From the NCBI RefSeq assembly GCF_039832105.1, contig NZ_JBDOHS010000007.1, forward strand, positions 62,001 through 126,000: a DNA stretch of 64,000 nt. The letters are read 5' to 3'. This document shows positions 40,868 through 49,736 of this stretch, one piece after another. Positions within the stretch are counted from its first letter, which is position 1. Every line of letters starts with the position of its first letter. Position numbers and translations under genes: made by a program. The notes beneath the pieces are model-generated. The model searched no databases. It saw only the letters and a list, made by a program, of their open reading frames with translations, and was not told where the DNA came from. Source of the DNA: Dorea_A sp016295505 (GTDB lineage Bacteria > Bacillota > Clostridia > Lachnospirales > Lachnospiraceae).

Positions 40868-42778
40868 TTAGAATTCGAATACAGCGACTCCATACGGCGG
40901 AAGCTTATATGCAAAAGAATATGGCCTTCCGTCGCATTCCTTCTTTTCTGCTTTATACACAACCGGTCTTTCTTCTCCGGTTCCTCCGTATTTCACATCG
41001 TCACTGTTCAAAATTAACTTATACTGTTTCTTTCTTGGTACACCTACACGGTAATCATCTCTTGCCATCGGAGTAAAATTGCACACAAACAGCAGATTCC
41101 GTTTCTTATCCTTTGAATGTCTCATAAAACTGTATATGCTTCTGTATGTATCATCCGCATTGATCCACTCAAATCCTTCCCAGCTCTGATCCATCTCATA
41201 AAGTGCTTTTTTCCTCTTATACAGATGAAGCAGATCTCTTACCCAGTTCTGGATCTGAATATGTGGCTCTTCCTTCAGAAGATACCAGTCCAGTTCCCTT
41301 TCCTCGCTCCACTCACGAAGCTGTGCAAATTCCTGTCCCATAAACAGAAGCTTCTTGCCGGAATGTCCCATCATAAATGCGTAACCGGCCTTCAGGTTGG
41401 CATACTTATCAAATCCCAGTCCCGGCATCTTGTTCAGCATTGAACACTTCAGATGAACTACCTCATCGTGAGACAATACCAGAATATAATTCTCACTGTA
41501 TGCATAGCTCATGGCAAATGTCATCATATAATGATTGTCTTTACGGAAATACGGATCAAGCTTCATATATTCCGTAAAATCGTGCATCCAGCCCATATTC
41601 CACTTCAGACTGAATCCAAGGCCTCCATCCTCAACCTTACCGGTCACCTGTGGCCAAGCCGTTGATTCCTCTGCAATCATAAGAGCACCCGGATTGCGTC
41701 CAAGAACAACCGAATTCAAATGTTTGAAGAAATCAATCGCTTCCAGATTCTTATTATCACCATACTTGTTGGCAACCCATTCTCCGTCTTTCTTTCCATA
41801 ATCCAGATAGAGGATGGAAGCAACAGCATCTACACGGAGTCCATCTATGTGGAACTGCTCGATCCAATATAACGCATTGGAGATCAGGAAGTTCCGCACT
41901 TCATTCTTGCCAAAGTCAAAGATCTTGGTTCCCCAGTCAGGATGCTCTCCTTTTCTCGGATCCGCATACTCATAAGTCGGTGTTCCGTCAAAATTAGCCA
42001 ACCCATGGGAATCTCTCGGGAAATGTGCCGGTACCCAGTCCAGAATAACACCAATTTTATTCCGATGGAAATAATTAACCATCCAGGCAAAATCTTCCGG
42101 CGTTCCATATCTGGAAGTCGGTGCAAAATATCCCGTTACCTGATATCCCCAGGATCCGTCAAATGGATGCTCTGCAATTCCCATCAGCTCCACATGTGTG
42201 TATCCCATATTCTTAATGTATTTTGTAACTTCTTTTGCAAATTCCCGGTAATTATAGAATCCTGTATCTTCCGTTCCCGGATGTCTTCTCCAGGATCCGA
42301 TGTGCACCTCATACACCGACATTGGTGATTTTGTATGATCCCAGTCCGCTCTTTTCTTCAGCCATTCTGCATCCGTCCATTCCAGACCTGTAATATCCAC
42401 AACTCTGGATGCCGTTCCCGGTCGCAACTCTGCATAATTGGCATAAGGATCCGCCTTAAAAACATGTTCCCCACTATACGTTTCGATACAATACTTGTAC
42501 AGATCAAGCTCTTTTACATCCGGAATAAAACAGGTATAGATCCCCAGAGGCTCTTCACGCTTCATCGGATTGGCTTCCATATCCCAGTCATTAAAACTTC
42601 CTACCACTGATACGGAACGTGCATGCGGCGCCCATACAGCAAAATATACACCTGATTTCTTTCCCTTTTTTACCAGATGCGCGCCCATCTTTTTGTAGAT
42701 CTCATAGTGAGTGCCCTGTCCTAAAAGATAATGGTCTAACTCTCCGATCTCATACGGTTTTATCTTTTTTTCAGCCAT
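40868..42778 (-). CDS. glgB: 1,4-alpha-glucan branching enzyme
   Basis: A 636-residue GH13 enzyme forming alpha-1,6 branches in glycogen. Residues ~30-120 are the CBM48-like N-domain (GVYFAVWAPHARSVSVVGSFNDW). The catalytic barrel has DGLRVDAVASILY (nucleophile Asp), LMIAEESTAWP (acid/base Glu) and LVLSHDEVVH. The start is ATG 42778 after GAGGGGTG. No other glg gene is in the window, so it is a stand-alone copy. TATAAT at 42816-42821 on the minus strand is a likely -10. Confidence 0.95.
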   Translation of the reverse strand: MAEKKIKPYEIGELDHYLLGQGTHYEIYKKMGAHLVKKGKKSGVYFAVWAPHARSVSVVGSFNDWDMEANPMKREEPLGIYTCFIPDVKELDLYKYCIETYSGEHVFKADPYANYAELRPGTASRVVDITGLEWTDAEWLKKRADWDHTKSPMSVYEVHIGSWRRHPGTEDTGFYNYREFAKEVTKYIKNMGYTHVELMGIAEHPFDGSWGYQVTGYFAPTSRYGTPEDFAWMVNYFHRNKIGVILDWVPAHFPRDSHGLANFDGTPTYEYADPRKGEHPDWGTKIFDFGKNEVRNFLISNALYWIEQFHIDGLRVDAVASILYLDYGKKDGEWVANKYGDNKNLEAIDFFKHLNSVVLGRNPGALMIAEESTAWPQVTGKVEDGGLGFSLKWNMGWMHDFTEYMKLDPYFRKDNHYMMTFAMSYAYSENYILVLSHDEVVHLKCSMLNKMPGLGFDKYANLKAGYAFMMGHSGKKLLFMGQEFAQLREWSEERELDWYLLKEEPHIQIQNWVRDLLHLYKRKKALYEMDQSWEGFEWINADDTYRSIYSFMRHSKDKKRNLLFVCNFTPMARDDYRVGVPRKKQYKLILNSDDVKYGGTGEERPVVYKAEKKECDGRPYSFAYKLPPYGVAVFEF

Positions 42779-42840
42779 TTTCACCCCTCGCATTTCTTTT
42801 TCATAATATATTTGTATTATACTTTAGTGTCTGACAAAAT

Positions 42841-42879
42841 AAAAGGGTTTTGACAAATATTACTTGTCAAAACCCTTTT
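42841..42879 (-). terminator. Terminator of the TPR/ATPase gene
   Basis: A 15-16-bp stem AAAAGGGTTTTGACAA / TTGTCAAAACCCTTT with a short loop and T-rich flanks, ten bases after the stop codon at 42889. Confidence 0.85.
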
Positions 42880-42888
42880 GAAATTTTC

Positions 42889-45800
42889 TTATATCTTGAA
42901 ATCTTCTTCTTTCAGGATAATTCTGTCGGACTCATCCGTACTCTTGCCAAACACTCTTCTTGCCAGGTGTTTTACATTTGCCTTCTGTGAATGAGCAATT
43001 GCCTCATCCATGATTTCCTTTACCTCTGCAACAGACACTGCGTGGTCTTCACGCTGCATCACATCGATACGACTGTAGAGTGCAAGAATTCCCATCTCAT
43101 CCAGCTTATATCCATTTTCTTTTGCATATGTCTGCCCGAAAGTAACAAGTTCATCATTGATGAATACCGGAAGTTCCAGTTTGGAAGTGAATTTCTTCTT
43201 AAAATCCGGATTAGCGGTCAGAAGACGCTCCAGTGGCTTTCTCTGATCTTCCAGTACTACCAGAAGTTCTCCGGTTTTCTTTTCCATCAGATAATTCAGT
43301 TCCTTAATTGTTCTGGAATTTAATTTTCCTGCTTTTTCAATAATAATTGCTCCGCCCCGAAGCTTCTGAATAATGTTGGTAAGCTCCTTTTTGTTCAGAG
43401 ATTCGCCGGTCACAATTGCAACCTTGCCCTGCTTTAAGTTCCTCTGTTTCTGAATTGCCTTAACGATATCAACAGCAAGTACCGTCTTACCAGAGCCCTT
43501 ACGTCCGATTACCAGAAGATTTCCCGTTTTTGAAGTACCTTCACGCTGTGCCCTTCTGTCATTATCAAGTACTTCCACAATCTGTTCACTCATTCCTCTT
43601 ACTGGAACAAAGTAAGAAAATAGTTTCTTTTGTTCTTCTGTAAGTCCCGCCTTCAATCCGATCTCACTGGTAGCACTTAAGTCATATCGACCGGTTACAA
43701 CAAATCCTGTATCAAACGGAACTCCGCCCTTTGATTTCTTGATTCTTGCCTGAATCTCTTCTTCAGAAGGCTCTTCTATTTCCAGTTCTTCCTCCAGCGA
43801 TGCTTCTTCAAAATTTTCTTCCTCTTCGAAGTCCTCTTCTTCAAAATCTTCCTCTTCGAAGTCCTCTTCTTCAAAATCTTCTTCTTCGAAATCTTCCTCT
43901 TCAAAGTCCTCTTCTTCAAAGTCTTCTTCAAGGTCTTCTTCTTCGAAATCTTCCTCTTCAAAGTCCTCCTCTTCGAAGTTCTCTTCTCCAAAGTCTTCTT
44001 CTTCAAAATCCTCTTCTTCGAAGTCTTCCTCTCCAAAGTCCTCAGCCTCGTCGTAATCTTCACTTTCGACATAAGCATCTTCTTCAAAGAAATCATTATC
44101 GCCAAAGTCAATATCTGCGAGTTCTGCTTCTATTCCTTCCAGATCATCATCCCTCAGTTCATCCACACTTTCTTCTATAAATGTATCTTCATATTCTTCC
44201 TCGGGATCATCTTCTTCCATTTCTTCCATCAGTTTTATAATATCATCTGGAATTCTCTGTGTCTTTGTCGGGCTTTTTTCCTCTGCGGCTTTCCTTGCGG
44301 CTTCTTCTTCCGCCGCTTTTCTCGCAGCCTCTTCTTCTGCTGCCTTCCTTGCGGCCTCTTCTTCTGCGGCCTTTCTCGCTGCCTCTTCCTCCGCTGCCTT
44401 TCTTGCGGCCTCTTCCTCCGCTGCCTTTCTTGCGGCTTCCTCTGCAGCCTTTCTTGCGGCTTCCTCTGCAGCCTTTCTCGCTGCCTCTTCTTCTGCGGCT
44501 CTTCTAGCTGCTTCCTCTTCTGCGGCTTTCCTTGCAGCTTCCTCTGCTGCCTTTCTCGCAGCCTCTTCTTCTGCGGCTCTTCTAGCTGCTTCCTCTTCTG
44601 CGGCTTTCCTTGCGGCTTCCTCTGCTGCCTTTCTCGCTGCCTCTTCTTCTGCGGCTTTTCTAGCTGCTTCCTCTTCTGCGGCTTTCCTTGCAGCTTCTTC
44701 TGCTGCCTTTCTCGCTGCCTCTTCCTCCGCTGCTTTCCTTGCGGCTTCCTCTGCGGCCTTCCTTGCGGCCTCTTCCTCCGCTGCTCTCCTTGCGGCTTCT
44801 TCTGCGGCTCTTCTCGCTGCTTCTGCTTCAGCCGCTCTTCTCTCTACTTCCCGACGCTCCTCTTCCTTACGAAGCCGTGCTTCTTCCTTTTCGCGTCGGA
44901 TCCGCTCCATATCTTTTTCTTTCTGTTTTTCTATTGCCTCTGCGTTTACCTTCTGTTTTTCTTCCCATTGCTGAAGGATATCATCGATACGCATCTGGCC
45001 ATCCAGCAGAAGTTCATCCTCCTTCTCCTTCATAGCCTTCTCTTCAATATTAATGCCGCTTGCAAGCGCAACTCCATTTGCAAGAGCTTCCTCCAGAGTA
45101 GCACCCTTTACAATCTGTGTAATCGAAGAATACGGTTTTTCATCCGCAGGAAATTCTACAGTTTCATCCTCTTCTTCCTGTTCTCTTTCCCAGGCTTCCT
45201 GTTCGCGAAGAATATCTTCCGCCCCGGCTCTTATCGGCTGAACCGGTTCCTCATCTTCGTCCTCATCCTCTTCTTCTTCCTCTTCGTCCTGTTCCTCTTC
45301 CGGCACCTCTGCTGTCCCGTTCTCTTCTTGGGAAAGTTCTTCTTCCTGATCCTCTTCTGCTTCTTCTTCCGTTTCCTCTTCCAGTTCCGGCTCTATCGCT
45401 TTATTTCTTCTGACTGCTCCCGGACGACTGTCATACTTCTCCTGCTGCAACGGAGTCAGCGGTTTATACTTCATCTTCAGCTCCATTGCCAGATATACAT
45501 ACTTTCCTTCACTGAACCAGAGAATCAGATCATCACACTCTTCCAGACATTCTGCTGTCATTCCTGCTTCATGATATAACTTGGCAAGCTCATACGCCCA
45601 TTTTTCAATATATTCTGCTTTCTTAAAATCTTCCATTGCCGCAATCTGTTCCGTCAACGGAGCTCCCTGCGCTCTTAAGATCTTATATTTTAAAATATAC
45701 TGGTTCGGATCCTTCGGAGCAATTTTTACAAACTCTTCATAGCAGTCCGTAGCTTCACTGATATCATTGAGCTTCAACGCAAGAATTCCCAGGCGATAAA

Positions 45801-46029
45801 CAATCTTACGGCTTCCCGGCGAACGGTCAAACGCGATAAAAAGAACATCCCTGCTTTTCTGAAGCTCCCCATTATATTCATAGATTTCACTGACTGTATT
45901 CAGCATAGATACATTTTTGACCCTTCTCCAGTCTATTGTATCCGCGATATCCATTGCTTTTTTATATTCCTTCTTCTCCAAATGTTCCAACATTTGCTCT
46001 GTTTTTACCCGATATTCATATTTATCCAA
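42889..46029 (-). CDS. Large TPR / low-complexity / P-loop ATPase protein
   Basis: 1046 residues in four parts. Residues ~1-210 are TPR-like helical repeats (EYNGELQKSRDVLFIAFDRSP, KLYHEAGMTAECLEECDDL). At ~215-400 is an acidic Glu-rich linker. At ~400-590 is a near-perfect repeat of AARKAAEEE-type units, a probable rigid single alpha-helix. At ~590-770 is an acidic region of EEEDFEEEDF repeats. The C-terminal ~250 residues hold an ATPase-like domain with Walker A VIGRKGSGKTVLAV and GGAIIIEKAGKLN at the Walker B position. It has no signal or membrane segment. The start is TTG 46029, six bases after GAGGTG. The C-domain loosely recalls EccA/CbxX-type AAA modules. The function is unknown. Confidence 0.75.
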   Translation of the reverse strand: MDKYEYRVKTEQMLEHLEKKEYKKAMDIADTIDWRRVKNVSMLNTVSEIYEYNGELQKSRDVLFIAFDRSPGSRKIVYRLGILALKLNDISEATDCYEEFVKIAPKDPNQYILKYKILRAQGAPLTEQIAAMEDFKKAEYIEKWAYELAKLYHEAGMTAECLEECDDLILWFSEGKYVYLAMELKMKYKPLTPLQQEKYDSRPGAVRRNKAIEPELEEETEEEAEEDQEEELSQEENGTAEVPEEEQDEEEEEEDEDEDEEPVQPIRAGAEDILREQEAWEREQEEEDETVEFPADEKPYSSITQIVKGATLEEALANGVALASGINIEEKAMKEKEDELLLDGQMRIDDILQQWEEKQKVNAEAIEKQKEKDMERIRREKEEARLRKEEERREVERRAAEAEAARRAAEEAARRAAEEEAARKAAEEAARKAAEEEAARKAAEEAARKAAEEEAARKAAEEEAARKAAEEAARKAAEEEAARRAAEEEAARKAAEEAARKAAEEEAARRAAEEEAARKAAEEAARKAAEEAARKAAEEEAARKAAEEEAARKAAEEEAARKAAEEEAARKAAEEEAARKAAEEKSPTKTQRIPDDIIKLMEEMEEDDPEEEYEDTFIEESVDELRDDDLEGIEAELADIDFGDNDFFEEDAYVESEDYDEAEDFGEEDFEEEDFEEEDFGEENFEEEDFEEEDFEEEDLEEDFEEEDFEEEDFEEEDFEEEDFEEEDFEEEDFEEEENFEEASLEEELEIEEPSEEEIQARIKKSKGGVPFDTGFVVTGRYDLSATSEIGLKAGLTEEQKKLFSYFVPVRGMSEQIVEVLDNDRRAQREGTSKTGNLLVIGRKGSGKTVLAVDIVKAIQKQRNLKQGKVAIVTGESLNKKELTNIIQKLRGGAIIIEKAGKLNSRTIKELNYLMEKKTGELLVVLEDQRKPLERLLTANPDFKKKFTSKLELPVFINDELVTFGQTYAKENGYKLDEMGILALYSRIDVMQREDHAVSVAEVKEIMDEAIAHSQKANVKHLARRVFGKSTDESDRIILKEEDFKI

Positions 46030-47188
46030 ACTTCTCACCTCAATAATATATTTAAACTAACATGTGAACTTACATTTTTACTTATATAAGTTTATCATAT
46101 GGTCTTCCTATTGTCAAAATATCCTCCTAAAAATGTTAAAAATATATTACAAAAGTTACAAACTCATAACTTGACATACCTGCTATAGCTACATACTACT
46201 CTTCCCATCTTAATCCCCTGGAATTAAAATAGCCATCATAATCTTCTTCAATTATGATGGCCACTTATTTATTCAATTTTATAATATTCATTTACACGAA
46301 TCGGAGGATTCATTCTATATTCAAATGTTCCCAATGCCTTTTCTCGTTATATTCTAATAAACGAATCTTCTCAAATATATTATCGAATGTTTCTTTACAC
46401 ATTTTCAAATAATCGAATTTTTATGTGGTATACTTACTCAATATGTCTGCAAATCTTTATCTATATATTTTATCCGGTTTCTCTACTCCGATTTATTCTT
46501 TCTATTCTTTCGCACCGGTTCCTATCTTCTATGGTTAAGGCTTACTCTACGGGAACTATTTGCCATACCACTAACATATTGATTTTTAAATTCTGAAACG
46601 TTGTCCAATGGATTAAGCCTCCTTTTCTTTTATTTCCAATCATTCATCATACTCACCGACATATGAATATAATTCTTTCCACTTATAAATACTGTTTACC
46701 ATAACTTTAATATTTACATTTATATTTCTCATAATCTCTCTTACTCATATTCTTATATCTTACTTTTAAACACCTGATATTTATACAAATATCCGATACC
46801 CAATATTTTTTGATATATGATATATGGCTTAAGATATTTCCGGAAATGATATCTGATATTCTATCCGTTTTCTGTATCAGTAAAATTATTTTCATAAATC
46901 ATTCGATGCTGTACCAAATGATTTCATACTATCATATCTTCTGATATTTCCTTAGCAGATATAAATATCCGATCTCAAACTATAAACACTAACTTTATGA
47001 TATTATCAAGCTTCCCTTTCTCGTCAGGAATCCTTTTCATGATTTATAACTGGTTTCCTTTGGATTGATTATATAATATCACTCCCGTTCACATTTGTCA
47101 ACACTACTTTTCTATTTTCTTTTTATTAATTTATAATTTGATTACAATTGTTAAATATTCTGATTTTTTAAAAATATTTTTTCAATTT
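46030..47188. other. AT-rich 1.16-kb stretch with no intact gene
   Basis: No convincing full gene. On the minus strand are short broken frames: a TTG start at 46608 with a perfect AAAAGGAGG reading DNVSEFKNQYVSGMANSS, which stops after 28 residues (46522); a 30-residue frame around CKETFDNIFEKIRLLEYNEK; and NPPIRVNEYYKIE before a hairpin at 46231-46262 (GCCATCATAAT/ATTATGATGGC). On the plus strand TTGACA (46171), 17 bp, TACTAC (46194) could drive a ~70-nt RNA ending at the same hairpin. It looks like a decayed gene region. Confidence 0.55.
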
Positions 47189-49069
47189 CTACAATATGAT
47201 ATCCCCGGATTTTTTAGAATTTGCAAGATCATATGCTTCAATCACATTTCCCCGTATTACATACAGTGTATCTCCTATATACAGGCCTCTGGTTCCGCCG
47301 GAAGAATTTCCGTTTATTTCTTCCTGTAGTCTGCAGACGAATCCCGTCTCCTCTTCATAGGTAAAAAGGTAGTAGTCTTCCCCTCTGATTCCATAGGCGG
47401 CAAATCCAATCAGATTTTTCTGCGGATCAGCCAGAACTGCTTTATAATCATACGCCACATCTGTTCCATAGGCATCTTCTATCACATACGTTGCTTCTTC
47501 TTTTACATCTGTCCGGTCCGAGATATCAAACATCGTAAGCTTTACCCCTTCCGTTGCTCCTGTGTTTTCATCCGCAGCCATACCGATCCCAAGCAATCTG
47601 TCCTCGCCATAGAAGTGCAGATACTCCGAGAAACCAGGAATCTTAAGTTCTCCGATAATCCTCGGATTTTCCGGGTCTGACAGATCTACACTGAAAAGCG
47701 GGTCTGTCTCCCTGAAAGTAACAAAGTATCCGGTATCTCCAATAAATCTGGCTGAATATACCCTTTCATCTTTTGCCAGATCTTCTATAGCCCCGGTGAT
47801 CTCCAGACTTTCATTCATCACATAGACTGCATTGGTGTCGCCATCTGTCGTCACAACTCTCAGCTTTCCCTGGTACTCGTCAATAGAAAAGGTATCATTC
47901 AGATATCCGGCAAAGCTTCCCTGTGCCTTTCCCTCCAGTTTTCCGTCCTGATATGCAAACTTCCGGACAGTTGTCGTATATCTGTCGGAATCTTCCCATT
48001 GCGTTTCATAATAATAAATGTTCTGATTGCTGACGTATGTCTGCCCGCCTTTGCTGAAAATCGCTGTACTGTCACAGATTTCATCCGGGTTCGCAATATC
48101 GATCGATGTGATCACTTCATACATGCAGCCCTGAGACACCTGTGGAAGACAGATATCCGACCGCTCCATCTCCTTTTCATTAATCAACGGAACATATGTT
48201 GATGGATCCTCTCTGACAATCGGACTATTCACATAATATGTGCTGAACAGATAGAGATACCCATTTGCCATTCTGGATGTATTGTAATTTCCACTCTGAG
48301 ACATACGGCCAATTTCTTTCGGCTCCGCCACATCCGCAATATCATAGGTCAACGCCTCTGTCTCCACTGTTCCCCCGTCTGCCGTCATATAGTCCTGTTC
48401 TGAGATCAGCACCATTCTTTTTCGTTCTGTATCCAGATAGATTTCCCGAATCGTGCATTCTTTTTCAAGCGTGACACTTCCACATTTCTCCATATTTCCG
48501 CCATTTACTGAGACAATATCCACCACGTATCCATTTTCTTCCACAACATACAGATATATCCCGTCTGTTTTTACGATATCACCTTCATCGACCCCTTCCT
48601 GTCTGACGTTCGTCTGCGAATAATCTCCCGAATTGCCATACTCCTGCTTCATGCCGAAGCCATTCGCGGAAACACTTGAATCCAGCGAAGCCTCTTCTGT
48701 AATCCCCAGATCATACGTAACCGCCTCTCTGGTCATCATAGAATCCTGATAGGATTTTACATATTGATAGATCTGATCATAACTTTCAGCCATAGCAAGT
48801 TCTTTACTCGCGCTTATCTGACTGTCTGCATTCTGCCCGGTATCTCCGTTCTTCTGTCCCATACGCTGATCTGTCCACAACAGGATTCCTGATACCACGA
48901 CAACGCACGCTGCTGCAAGAACCCCGATCCGGGAAATTGGAAATCGTTTTTTCTGCTTTCTGTTTTCCAGAAGTTCCCGGATCTGGTCCGGTTTCAAACG
49001 ATCCGGAACTTCTATCTCTTCTGCTCCTTTTCGTATCTGATCAATCACATTCTGTTCATTCTTATTCAT
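47189..49069 (-). CDS. Membrane-anchored beta-propeller protein (probable partner of the ECF sigma factor)
   Basis: 626 residues. Residues 1-45 are cytoplasmic and charged (NVIDQIRKGAEEIEVPDRLKP), residues ~47-70 are one membrane span (ISRIGVLAAACVVVVSGILLW), and the rest is extracellular. The long C-terminal part matches the beta-propeller domain family (PF09826 type), with repeated segments such as QTNVRQEGVDEGDIVKTDGIYLYVV and DPLFSVDLSDPENPRIIGELKIPG. The topology is that of an anti-sigma or sensor, and the gene starts 17 bp after the sigma gene. The start is ATG 49069 behind GGAGG. The sensed signal is unknown. Confidence 0.85.
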   Translation of the reverse strand: MNKNEQNVIDQIRKGAEEIEVPDRLKPDQIRELLENRKQKKRFPISRIGVLAAACVVVVSGILLWTDQRMGQKNGDTGQNADSQISASKELAMAESYDQIYQYVKSYQDSMMTREAVTYDLGITEEASLDSSVSANGFGMKQEYGNSGDYSQTNVRQEGVDEGDIVKTDGIYLYVVEENGYVVDIVSVNGGNMEKCGSVTLEKECTIREIYLDTERKRMVLISEQDYMTADGGTVETEALTYDIADVAEPKEIGRMSQSGNYNTSRMANGYLYLFSTYYVNSPIVREDPSTYVPLINEKEMERSDICLPQVSQGCMYEVITSIDIANPDEICDSTAIFSKGGQTYVSNQNIYYYETQWEDSDRYTTTVRKFAYQDGKLEGKAQGSFAGYLNDTFSIDEYQGKLRVVTTDGDTNAVYVMNESLEITGAIEDLAKDERVYSARFIGDTGYFVTFRETDPLFSVDLSDPENPRIIGELKIPGFSEYLHFYGEDRLLGIGMAADENTGATEGVKLTMFDISDRTDVKEEATYVIEDAYGTDVAYDYKAVLADPQKNLIGFAAYGIRGEDYYLFTYEEETGFVCRLQEEINGNSSGGTRGLYIGDTLYVIRGNVIEAYDLANSKKSGDIIL

Positions 49070-49086
49070 GGCACAGCCTCCTTCCT

Positions 49087-49566
49087 CTAACTCAGAACAC
49101 ATTTCATCTTCTGAAGAGCGCGGCTCCTCCTGGATCGGACAGTATTGGGATTCATACCCAATATCTTCCCGATCTCCGCACTATTGTATCCACCAAAAAC
49201 CGACATGCCTATGATCATCTGCTCTTCTTCAGACAGGACAAAGAATGCTCTTCGGACTTCTGCATCTCTTCCGTAATCCGGTTCTTCACATAATTCATTC
49301 TTCTCTGGTATTTCCCACACATTATGTAGTTCCTTCGCAGATTTTTTCAATCTTTTTTTACATATATTTGTCAGGATCGTATACATCCAGCTTTTAAAAG
49401 CCGTCTGTGCCCTGAGCTTTTGGATGTTTTCATAAGCCGATATCACCGCCTCACTGACCGCATCCTCTGCCTCATGCTGGTTTCTCAGTATACACAGAGC
49501 GTATCGATACAGATCTGCATAGATTTCTTCATACATCCTGGCAAACGTCTTTGCATCACATTTCAT
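49087..49566 (-). CDS. ECF-type RNA polymerase sigma factor
   Basis: A 159-residue sigma-70-family protein. Region 2 is YADLYRYALCILRNQHEAEDAVSEAVISAYENI, and region 4 is LSEEEQMIIGMSVFGGYNSAEIGKILGMNPNTVRSRRSRAL. The start is ATG 49566, just behind a GGGAGGGAAGGG tract. It is in an operon with the downstream membrane beta-propeller protein, which probably holds it at the membrane. Autoregulation through the 49570-49690 region is likely for such pairs, but I cannot define the promoter. Confidence 0.92.
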   Translation of the reverse strand: MKCDAKTFARMYEEIYADLYRYALCILRNQHEAEDAVSEAVISAYENIQKLRAQTAFKSWMYTILTNICKKRLKKSAKELHNVWEIPEKNELCEEPDYGRDAEVRRAFFVLSEEEQMIIGMSVFGGYNSAEIGKILGMNPNTVRSRRSRALQKMKCVLS

Positions 49567-49692
49567 ACCCTTCCCTCCCTGCCGGATTGCCTTTCCTGAT
49601 ATTTCACTTCGCACTGCCAGTCCTTATACTTATTAGAGTCCAAAAAGCAGTAAACTGTTGCATTCATTTTCATATTATCATAAAAATATGTA

Positions 49693-49725
49693 GAAAAAAG
49701 GCTGCGATGCTTTTATCGCAGCCTT
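49693..49725 (-). terminator. Terminator of the aconitase-family gene
   Basis: Stem AAGGCTGCGAT / ATCGCAGCCTT (11 bp, perfect) with loop GCTTT, followed on the minus strand by TTTTTT. Confidence 0.92.
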
Positions 49726-49736
49726 AATGATATCCT

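Noticed and set aside
44260..44840. Short-period repeats resembling a CRISPR-like array.
   Set aside because: The period is in multiples of three, there are no unique spacers, and the repeats encode the Ala/Glu/Lys/Arg helix of the large ATPase protein.
46387..46596. A 69-codon plus-strand frame in the AT-rich gap.
   Set aside because: It has no RBS, and its hydrophobic Phe/Ile/Tyr/Ser composition is that expected of random AT-rich DNA.
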